Source: Castellaniella sp034674885
Lineage (GTDB): Bacteria; Pseudomonadota; Gammaproteobacteria; Burkholderiales; Burkholderiaceae_B
DNA length: 64,000 bases
Assembly: GCF_034674885.1 (NCBI RefSeq)
Contig: NZ_JAUCDS010000016.1
Location: 9,187 to 73,186 of the forward strand
Reading direction: 5' to 3'
Numbering within the stretch: the stretch's first letter is position 1; every line of letters begins with the position of its first letter. Below the pieces are notes generated by a model. The model was not told where the DNA came from. It saw only the letters and a program-made list of their open reading frames with translations, and did not search any database. The position numbers and the translations under genes are program-made. Positions 54,164-61,778 of the stretch are shown here, one piece after another.

Positions 54164-55162
54164 TCAGGCTGGTCCGGGCCTGGCGTTCCAGGTTCGCAGC
54201 ACCTGGTCCAGCCCGATGCGCCAGTCGCGTTCCAGCGGTCCCAGCAGCGCTTCCAGCTGGGTGCAGTCCAGGCGGCTGTTGGCGGGCCGGGGCTCGGGGC
54301 TGGGCCAGTCTCGCGACGGGATGGCCTCGACTGCGGGCAGGCGCGGGATCAGGCCCAGTTCCAGGGCCTGGGCGAAGATCTCCTGGGCGAAACCGTGCCA
54401 ACTGACCCAGGGGGCGCCTGCGAAGTGGTAGACGCCGCCCGGCACGGACGAAGGTGCTGCAGACGCCGCACGGTTGCCGTTGGGGTGCAGCGCCGGTTGG
54501 CACAGGGCGGGCGCTGCCGCGCTGCTGGCCTGGGATTTCAGCGCCAGCCGATGCAGTGCCTGGGCCAGATGTCCCGCCCAGGTTGGGCCGCCGATCTGGT
54601 CGTCGATCACCCGCAGATGGTCGTGCTGTGCGCCCAGGCGCAGCATGGTGCGCACGAAATTGCTGCCCCAGGCGCTGAAGACCCAGCTGGTCCGGACGAT
54701 GATCGCGTCGGGCGCGGCGGCCAGCGCCGCCTGTTCGCCCAGCAGCTTGCTGCGTCCGTAGCTGTTCAACGGACCGGGAGCGTCGGTTTCGCGATAGGCG
54801 CGGTCCGAAGTGCCGTCGAAGACGTAATCGGTGGATACATGCAGCAGGCGCATGCCGCGTGCCGCGCAGCAGCGCGCCATCAGGCCGGGGGCGTGAGCGT
54901 TGACGGCCAGGGCCGCGTCTGGTTCGGCGGCGGCGCGATCCACCGCCGTGTAGGCGGCGGCGTTGATCAGGGCGTCTGCCGGATGCGCATCCAGCCAGCG
55001 CTCCAGGGCTGCCGCATCGGTGATGTCCAGATCGGTTCGTTTGACGAAGATATAGACGGCGCTCAGGTCCTGGGCGGCCAGGGCCTGCAGGGACCGGCCC
55101 AGCTGGCCATCCATGCCCGTCACCAGGATCTGCGGGCCACTGCGTGCGATGTCGCGGGACAT
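54164..55162 (-). CDS. rfbD: dTDP-4-dehydrorhamnose reductase
   Basis: 332 residues. Last step of dTDP-rhamnose synthesis. LVTGMDGQLGRSL, VINAAAYTAVD-like NAAAYTAVDRAA, STDYVFDG and YGRSKLLGE are the RmlD motifs. A Ala/Pro/Ser-rich stretch of about 45 residues (SQASSAAAPALCQPALHPNG and on) interrupts the C-terminal part and is unusual. Overlaps the rfbB stop by 1 bp. Confidence 0.94.
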   Translation of the reverse strand: MSRDIARSGPQILVTGMDGQLGRSLQALAAQDLSAVYIFVKRTDLDITDAAALERWLDAHPADALINAAAYTAVDRAAAEPDAALAVNAHAPGLMARCCAARGMRLLHVSTDYVFDGTSDRAYRETDAPGPLNSYGRSKLLGEQAALAAAPDAIIVRTSWVFSAWGSNFVRTMLRLGAQHDHLRVIDDQIGGPTWAGHLAQALHRLALKSQASSAAAPALCQPALHPNGNRAASAAPSSVPGGVYHFAGAPWVSWHGFAQEIFAQALELGLIPRLPAVEAIPSRDWPSPEPRPANSRLDCTQLEALLGPLERDWRIGLDQVLRTWNARPGPA

Positions 55163-56253
55163 CAGGCTGGCGTGGCCTGGCCGGCAGCAGGCGCCCCCAG
55201 GCCCAGGCGCTGGCCCTGGTAGCTGCCGTCCTGCACCCGGCGACACCAGTCGCGGTTGGCCAGATACCATAGGACGGTCTTGCGCAGCCCGCTGGCGAAG
55301 GTTTCCTGCGGCGTCCAGCCCAATTCGCGTTCGATCTTGCCGGCGTCGATGGCGTAGCGCAGATCGTGGCCGGGCCGATCCGCTACGTGAGTGATCAGAT
55401 CGGCATAGCGCGTCACGCCTGCCGGGTGGTGGGGCGCCAGTTCCTCGAGCAGCGCGCAGATCGCCTGCACCACGTCGATATTGCGCTGTTCATTGCGGCC
55501 GCCGATGTTGTAGGTGTCGCCAGGCGTGCCGGCTTCCACTACCCGCAGCAACGCCTGGGCGTGGTCCTCGACGTACAGCCAGTCGCGCACTTGCAGACCT
55601 TGGCCGTAGATGGGCAGGGGTTTGCCTTCCAGGGCGTTCAGGATCACCAGCGGGATCAGTTTTTCCGGGAAATGATGGGGGCCGTAGTTGTTCGAGCAGT
55701 TCGTCACCAGCACCGGCAGGTCGTAGGTGCGGTGCCAGGCGCGCACCAGATGGTCCGACCCCGCCTTGCTGGCGGAATAGGGGGAACTGGGGGCGTAGGC
55801 CGTGGTTTCGGTGAACAGGTCCGTGGTCCCGGCCAGGTCTCCGTAGACCTCGTCCGTGGAAATGTGATGAAAGCGAAAGGCCTGCCGGGCATTCGCGTCC
55901 AGGCCGTTCCAATAGCGGCGGACGGCCTCCAGCAGCGTGTAGGTGCCCACCAGGTTGGTCTGGACGAAGGCGGCCGGACCATCGATGGATCGATCCACGT
56001 GGGATTCCGCTGCCAGATGCATGACGGCGTCCGGCCGGTGTCGGGCCAGGGTGCGATCCAGCCCGTCGGCGTCGCAGATGTCCAGATGCTCGAAGGCGTA
56101 GCGGGGATCGCCGGCGACCGGCGCCAGCGATTCCAGATTGCCGGCGTAGGTCAGCTTGTCCACGTTGACGACCGCATGGTCCGTGGCTGAAATCAGATGG
56201 CGGATCAGGGCGGAGCCGATGAATCCGGCGCCGCCCGTGACGAGAATCTTCAT
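55162..56253 (-). CDS. rfbB: dTDP-glucose 4,6-dehydratase
   Basis: 363 residues. NAD-dependent SDR: VTGGAGFIGSALIRH, HLAAESHVDRSIDGP, STDEVYGDL, SPYSASKAGSDHLVRA, and VADRPGHDLRYAIDAGK. First of two rhamnose genes; rfbA and rfbC are absent here. AGGA seven bases before ATG 56253. argA is 31 bp upstream. Confidence 0.96.
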   Translation of the reverse strand: MKILVTGGAGFIGSALIRHLISATDHAVVNVDKLTYAGNLESLAPVAGDPRYAFEHLDICDADGLDRTLARHRPDAVMHLAAESHVDRSIDGPAAFVQTNLVGTYTLLEAVRRYWNGLDANARQAFRFHHISTDEVYGDLAGTTDLFTETTAYAPSSPYSASKAGSDHLVRAWHRTYDLPVLVTNCSNNYGPHHFPEKLIPLVILNALEGKPLPIYGQGLQVRDWLYVEDHAQALLRVVEAGTPGDTYNIGGRNEQRNIDVVQAICALLEELAPHHPAGVTRYADLITHVADRPGHDLRYAIDAGKIERELGWTPQETFASGLRKTVLWYLANRDWCRRVQDGSYQGQRLGLGAPAAGQATPA

Positions 56254-56284
56254 GCAGGATTCCTGTAGATCGGTGGCCGGCGCA

Positions 56285-57640
56285 TCAGAGCCGTTTGATG
56301 AACACCAGGCTGTTGCGGGAATGGTTGTAATGTGCCCGCTTTTCATGGGGCAGGTCGGATACGCCGCCCTGGACGAAGCCGCGCTTCAGGAACCAGTGCG
56401 ATGTGCGGGTGGTCAGCACGAACAGACGCCGCGCGCCCAGACTGCGAGCGCTGGCTTCGGCGTGGCGCAGCAGCTTTTCGCCGTCGCCGGTGCCCTGCCA
56501 TTCGGGATGCACGATCAGGCAGGCCATCTCGGCCATGCCGTCGTCCACGTAAGGGATCACGGATACGCAGCCGTAGATGACGCCGTCGTGCTCCAGCACG
56601 GTGAATTTTTCCACCTCGCGCTCGATCACGGCGCGCCCGCGCGGCACCAGTGTGCCGTCGGCTTCCAGGGGTTCGATCAGCTGCACGATGGCACCGACGT
56701 CGTCGGCCAGTGCCGGGCGCAGGTCCTCCAGCGTGTCTTCCACAACCATGGTGCCCACGCCGTCGTGGGTGAATATTTCCAGCAGGATGCTGCCATCCAG
56801 CGTGTAGGGGACGAGGTGGGCTCGGGCTACACCGCGCTTGACCGCCAGTGAAGCGTGACGCAGGAATGTGCTGGTGTCCTCGTCGAGCACGTTCTGCGCC
56901 AGCAGATCGTCGGCGTCTTTGCGGGCCAGTTCGGTGTCCACCGAGCCGTCGGTTTCGGTCACGGTGCGGTTCTGCGTCAGGAAGATCAGTTTTTCTGCCC
57001 GCAGGGCCACGGCGGCGTTGGTGGCCAGATCTTCCATGGCCAGATTGAAGGCCTCGCCGGTAGGTGAAAATCCCAGCGGCGACAGCAGCACGATGGCACC
57101 CTGGCTGATGACGCTGTGCATGGCGTCGATGTCCAGCTTGCGCACGGTGCCGGTACGCTTGTAATCCACGCCGTCGATCACGCCAACCGGCCGCGCCGTG
57201 ACGAAGTTGCCCGAGATCACGCGGATCTTGGCATGTGACATCGGCGTGTTGGGCAGCCCCTGGCTGAAGGCGGCTTCGATGTCCAGGCGGATCTCGCCGG
57301 CGGCTTCCTTGGCGCATTCCAGGGCCTCGGCGCTGGTGGGGTCGGTGCCCCGGCCGAACTGCATGGTGTAGCCCTTCAGCCGCAGTTGTTCATTGACCTG
57401 CGGGCGGGATCCGTGGACCAGCACCAGTTTGATCCCCAGGGCGGACAGCAGGGACAGGTCCGCCACCAGGGCTTCCAGGCCGCCGTCCTCGATCAGTTCT
57501 CCGCCCAGCGCCACCACGAAGGTCTTGCCCCGGAAATCGTGCACGTAGGGCGCGACTTCGCGAAACCATCGCACGAATTGCGCGGGGGCGAATTCGGGGG
57601 CGTCCTGAGCGGAATAGGTGTCGATCTCGGGTGCGGTCAT
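56285..57640 (-). CDS. argA: N-acetylglutamate synthase
   Basis: 451 residues. Acetylates glutamate to begin arginine synthesis. Amino-acid-kinase domain (about 30-285: VVALGGELIEDGGL, LVLVHGSRPQVNEQL) followed by a GNAT domain (about 310-451: EMACLIVHPEWQGTGDGEKL). ATG 57640 is chosen; the frame opens at TTG 57658, but no ribosome site supports it. Divergent from hrpA. Confidence 0.94.
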   Translation of the reverse strand: MTAPEIDTYSAQDAPEFAPAQFVRWFREVAPYVHDFRGKTFVVALGGELIEDGGLEALVADLSLLSALGIKLVLVHGSRPQVNEQLRLKGYTMQFGRGTDPTSAEALECAKEAAGEIRLDIEAAFSQGLPNTPMSHAKIRVISGNFVTARPVGVIDGVDYKRTGTVRKLDIDAMHSVISQGAIVLLSPLGFSPTGEAFNLAMEDLATNAAVALRAEKLIFLTQNRTVTETDGSVDTELARKDADDLLAQNVLDEDTSTFLRHASLAVKRGVARAHLVPYTLDGSILLEIFTHDGVGTMVVEDTLEDLRPALADDVGAIVQLIEPLEADGTLVPRGRAVIEREVEKFTVLEHDGVIYGCVSVIPYVDDGMAEMACLIVHPEWQGTGDGEKLLRHAEASARSLGARRLFVLTTRTSHWFLKRGFVQGGVSDLPHEKRAHYNHSRNSLVFIKRL

Positions 57641-57680
57641 GGCAGGTGTCGCGGACAACGGTTGGGTGGGACCTCGAAAT

Positions 57681-57686
57681 TATAAT
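57681..57686 (+). promoter_or_regulatory. -10 box for hrpA
   Basis: Perfect TATAAT in a GC-rich setting, 36 bp before the preferred hrpA start. No good -35 at 16-18 bp. It implies that in-frame starts upstream of about 57693 are not translated. Confidence 0.55.
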
Positions 57687-57722
57687 AAGGGATTGCCCTC
57701 TGCTGGGGGATGGGGCGGCGCA

Positions 57723-60700
57723 GTGGTCCGCCGGCCCCCCATCCCGGCAGCGTCGGGAACCCCATTCGCGGAAATCATCGCCTTGCCAGAAAAACCATCA
57801 CAGCCTTCCGATTCCGTCCAGTCCGGCCCTTCTTCCGGGGTGGATGCGCCTGCGCGTACGACGGAAAAACCGCATCGCCCGGTTCGCGACGGCCGGCCTC
57901 ATGGTGTGCCGTCCACGCCGGACAAACCGCACCGGCGGCGTCGTTCGGGCCGCCCGGGATCGGAAGCGCCCGCCGCCGCGACGGCGGGCGCGGGGGATCG
58001 CCCCCTGCCTGCCATCGTCTACCCGGAAGATCTGCCCGTTAGCGCCTGCCGCGCGGACATCGCGCAGGCGATCCGGGATCATCAGGTCGTCATTGTCTGC
58101 GGCGAAACCGGCTCGGGCAAGACCACGCAGTTGCCCAAGATCTGCCTGGAACTGGGGCGGGGGCGCCAGGGCATGATCGGCCATACCCAGCCCCGTCGGC
58201 TGGCGGCGACTTCCGTGGCGCAACGGGTGGCGGAAGAACTGCGCACCGAGCTGGGCGACTGGGTCGGCTACCAGATCCGCTTTGGCGAGCGCACGGGGCC
58301 GGCCACGGCCATCAAGCTGATGACTGACGGCATCCTGCTGGCGGAAACCCAGCGCGATCCCTTGTTGCGCCGTTACGACACTCTGATCATCGACGAGGCT
58401 CACGAACGCAGCCTGAACATCGACTTCCTGCTGGGCTTCCTGAAGCGCCTGCTGGCCCGGCGCCGGGACCTGAAACTGATCATCACCTCGGCCACCATCG
58501 ATGCGGACCGTTTCGCACGGCATTTCGGCACAGAGGATCGGCCCGCGCCTGTGTTGCAGGTGTCCGGGCGACTGTATCCGGTCGAATTACGCTATCGCCC
58601 GGTGCGTCCGGACGCGCCCGAAGACGAGCGGCACATCCCGGGCCGAGGCGACGAGGAACGCGATCTGGTCGATGCGGTGGCCGACGGGGTGGACGAATGT
58701 TCACGCCACGGGCCGGGCGACGTGCTGGTATTCCTGCCCGGCGAGCGCGAAATCCGCGAATGTGCCGAGGCCCTGCGCAAGCGGCACCCGGCCGGCGCCC
58801 TGGTGCTGCCCCTGTATGCCCGCCTGTCGCGCGCTGAACAGGAACAGATCTTTCACCCGCGTGGCAATGCGCGGCGCATCGTGCTGGCCACCAACGTGGC
58901 GGAAACCTCGTTGACGGTACCCGGCATCCGCTATGTCGTGGACAGCGGCCTGGCCCGCATCAAACGCTATTCCTGGCGCAGCAAGGTCGAACAACTGCGC
59001 ATCGAGCCCATCAGCCAGGCCTCGGCCAATCAGCGGGCCGGCCGTTGCGGCCGCCTGGGGCCCGGGGTCTGCATTCGGCTGTATGCCGAACAGGATTTCA
59101 AGCAGCGACCCGCGTTCACCGATCCGGAGATCCTGCGGTCTTCTTTGGCGGCGGTCATCCTCCGCATGAAGGCGTTGCGCCTGGACGACGTCGAAGCCTT
59201 TCCTTTCGTCGAGCCGCCCACGGGCCGAGCCATCGCCGATGGTTACCAGCTGCTGCAGGAACTGGGGGCGCTGGACGAACAGAACCACCTGACCCCGGTG
59301 GGGCGGTCGCTGGCCAGGCTGCCGGTGGACCCGCGCGTGGCCCGGATGATCTTCGCTGCGCACGAACAGCAGTGCCTGACGGAAATCCTGGTGATTGCCT
59401 CGGCCCTGTCCATCCAGGACCCGCGTGATCGGCCCATGCAGGCCCGCGAGGCTGCCGACAACGCCCATGCGCAGTTCCGCGACAAACAATCCGAATTTCT
59501 CGCATGGCTCAAGCTCTGGGATTGGTATGGCGAACAGGTCGCCCACAAGGCCTCGCAGCGCAAGCTCATTGACCAGATCCGGGCGAAATTCCTGTCTCCT
59601 GTGCGTCTGCGCGAATGGCACGATACCCATGTACAGCTGCTGACCCTGGCGCGGGAACAGGGTTGGCGGCTGAACCAGACGCCGGCCACGCGGGAACAGA
59701 TCCACATGGCTCTGTTGGCCGGTTTGCTGGGCAATATCGGCATGAAGTCCGATGACGCCAGCCTGTACCAGGGGGCGCGGGACATCCGCTTTGCCATCCA
59801 TCCGGGTTCGCCCCTGCAGAAAAAGGCGGGCCGCTGGGTACTGGCCGCCGAACTGGTCGAGACCACCCGGCTGTACGCGCGCTGCGTGGCGCAGATCGAT
59901 CCCGTCTGGGTCGAGCGGGCTGGTGCTCATCTGCTGAAGAAGGCCTGGTCCGACCCGCGCTGGGAGAAAAAGGCCGGCCAGGTCGTGGCCAACGAACGCG
60001 GCACCGTCTACGGCCTGCCCGTCTATACGGGGCGTCGTATCCACTATGGGCGTGTCGACCCGAAGGCTGCCCGGGAAATCTTCATTCGCGACGCGCTGGT
60101 GCCCGGCGATATCGACAGCAAACTGCCCTTCATCGCCCACAACCGCAAGCTGATTGCCGCCATCGAGCGGCTGGAACACCAGAGCCGCCGGCCGGACATC
60201 CTGGTCGATGATGCCCTGATCTATGCCTTCTACGACCAGCAGATCCCGGCCGACGTCAGCCAGACGGCGACGCTGGAGGCCTGGGTGCGCACGCTGGACG
60301 CTCAGGCGGTCCAGCGCCTGAATCTGAATCGCGACGATCTGATGCAGCATGACGCGGCCGGCGTGACGACCGAAGTCTTTCCCCGCCGCCTGCACTGGGC
60401 CGGGGCTGATCTGGCGGTGGATTACCACTTCGAACCCGGCTCGCCGCGCGACGGCATGACGCTGACCGTGCCGTTGTTCGCCCTGAACCAGATCGATGCT
60501 GCGCGCTGCGAATGGCTGGTGCCCGGCATGCTCAAGGAAAAAGTCCATCTGCTGCTGAAATCCCTGCCGCAGAAGCTGCGCCGCCACTGTGTACCCTTGC
60601 CCGATTACGCGGCGAGGTTTCACGACCGCTGGTTCGAGCGCGCCGCCGATCCGGGTATGGGACTGCTCGATGCCATCATCCAGGACGTCTGGGACCAGCA

Positions 60701-61754
60701 GCAGGTGCGCGTCCAGGCCACCGATTTCAAGCTGGAGACCCTGCCGCAGCATCTGTTCATGAATTTCAAGGTCATCGACGAACATGGCCGCATGCTCTCG
60801 GGCGGGCGCAGCCTGGATCAGTTGCGGGCCGAACACGGCCGCCAGGCCCAGGCGTCCTTCCAGCAGGTGGCTGCGCGGGATCGCGCCGCCGCCCAGGTCC
60901 TGGATCACGAAGGCTTGACGGCCTGGACCTTCGGTGCTTTGCCCGAATTGCTGGAAATCCAGCGTGGCGGCCAGTCGTTGATCGGTTACCCCGCCTTGCG
61001 TGATCGTGGGGAATCCTGCGACCTGGACGTGTTCGACGACCCGCTTGAAGCCCGCCGCGTGCATGCAGGCGGCCTGCGCCGCCTGTTTCGCCTGGCCCTG
61101 CGCGAGCAGGTCCGCTATCTGGAGAAGAACCTGCCGGAACTGACCCGCATGGCCATGTGGTACATGGATTTGGGGACACAACAGGAATTGCGTGACCAGC
61201 TGGTCGATGCTGCCATCGGCCAGGCCTGCCTGATGGAGCCCTGGCCCGAGAATGCCGAGTCCTTCGCCCTGCGCTGCGACGAGGGTCGCGCGCGCCTGAA
61301 CCTGCTGGCGCAGGAACTGTCCCGCCTGGCTGCGGCTATTTTGCGGGAGCGCGCCGCCCTGCAGAAGAAACTGCCTCAGGCCAAGCCCTGGGCCGTCGCG
61401 CAGCAGGACATCCGCCAGCAGCTCGACGCCCTGGTGGGGCGCGATTTCATCGGCAGGACGCCTGCGGAACAGCTGAAGCACCTGCCCCGCTACCTGAAGG
61501 CGGCGCAGGTGCGGATCGACAAGCTGCGCGAAGACCCTGCCCGGGACGCCCGCCTGATGGCCGAGATGGCTCCCTTGATCACCCCCTGGCAGCGGGCGCG
61601 TGCGGCCCTGAAGGGGGCTTCGGACGCGCAGCTGGATGCCTTTCGCTGGCAACTCGAAGAACTGCGCGTCGCCCTGTTCGCCCAGACCTTGCGCACGCCG
61701 TTTCCGGTTTCAGTCAAGCGCCTGCAAAAGGCCTGGTCTGCCATGCCCCGATAG
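57723..61754 (+). CDS. hrpA: ATP-dependent DEAH-box RNA helicase HrpA
   Basis: About 1343 residues. Motor near residues 115-480: GETGSGKTTQLPK (Walker A), IIDEAHERSLN (DEAH), SATIDADRF (motif III), ATNVAETSLTVPGI and QRAGRCGRLGPG (motif VI). The long C-terminal half carries the HA2/OB and DUF3418-type regions characteristic of HrpA. The first 100 residues are Pro/Arg-rich and poorly conserved. I prefer GTG 57723 because the TATAAT lies upstream of it and a purine-rich stretch stands before it; TTG 57783 is the alternative. HrpA unwinds RNA and rescues collided ribosomes in E. coli. Confidence 0.92.
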   Translation: MVRRPPIPAASGTPFAEIIALPEKPSQPSDSVQSGPSSGVDAPARTTEKPHRPVRDGRPHGVPSTPDKPHRRRRSGRPGSEAPAAATAGAGDRPLPAIVYPEDLPVSACRADIAQAIRDHQVVIVCGETGSGKTTQLPKICLELGRGRQGMIGHTQPRRLAATSVAQRVAEELRTELGDWVGYQIRFGERTGPATAIKLMTDGILLAETQRDPLLRRYDTLIIDEAHERSLNIDFLLGFLKRLLARRRDLKLIITSATIDADRFARHFGTEDRPAPVLQVSGRLYPVELRYRPVRPDAPEDERHIPGRGDEERDLVDAVADGVDECSRHGPGDVLVFLPGEREIRECAEALRKRHPAGALVLPLYARLSRAEQEQIFHPRGNARRIVLATNVAETSLTVPGIRYVVDSGLARIKRYSWRSKVEQLRIEPISQASANQRAGRCGRLGPGVCIRLYAEQDFKQRPAFTDPEILRSSLAAVILRMKALRLDDVEAFPFVEPPTGRAIADGYQLLQELGALDEQNHLTPVGRSLARLPVDPRVARMIFAAHEQQCLTEILVIASALSIQDPRDRPMQAREAADNAHAQFRDKQSEFLAWLKLWDWYGEQVAHKASQRKLIDQIRAKFLSPVRLREWHDTHVQLLTLAREQGWRLNQTPATREQIHMALLAGLLGNIGMKSDDASLYQGARDIRFAIHPGSPLQKKAGRWVLAAELVETTRLYARCVAQIDPVWVERAGAHLLKKAWSDPRWEKKAGQVVANERGTVYGLPVYTGRRIHYGRVDPKAAREIFIRDALVPGDIDSKLPFIAHNRKLIAAIERLEHQSRRPDILVDDALIYAFYDQQIPADVSQTATLEAWVRTLDAQAVQRLNLNRDDLMQHDAAGVTTEVFPRRLHWAGADLAVDYHFEPGSPRDGMTLTVPLFALNQIDAARCEWLVPGMLKEKVHLLLKSLPQKLRRHCVPLPDYAARFHDRWFERAADPGMGLLDAIIQDVWDQQQVRVQATDFKLETLPQHLFMNFKVIDEHGRMLSGGRSLDQLRAEHGRQAQASFQQVAARDRAAAQVLDHEGLTAWTFGALPELLEIQRGGQSLIGYPALRDRGESCDLDVFDDPLEARRVHAGGLRRLFRLALREQVRYLEKNLPELTRMAMWYMDLGTQQELRDQLVDAAIGQACLMEPWPENAESFALRCDEGRARLNLLAQELSRLAAAILRERAALQKKLPQAKPWAVAQQDIRQQLDALVGRDFIGRTPAEQLKHLPRYLKAAQVRIDKLREDPARDARLMAEMAPLITPWQRARAALKGASDAQLDAFRWQLEELRVALFAQTLRTPFPVSVKRLQKAWSAMPR

Positions 61755-61766
61755 GCGGGCCTTCAG

Positions 61767-61772
61767 TACAAT
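61767..61772 (+). promoter_or_regulatory. Possible -10 box abutting dnaE
   Basis: TACAAT ends only 6 bases before the dnaE ATG, so a transcript from here would be leaderless. -35 is not evident; dnaE may simply be co-transcribed with hrpA. Confidence 0.25.
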
Positions 61773-61778
61773 CCTCGC

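Noticed and set aside
58701..61652. 983-residue open frame on the minus strand opposite hrpA
   Set aside because: Shadow of hrpA; no motif and no ribosome site.
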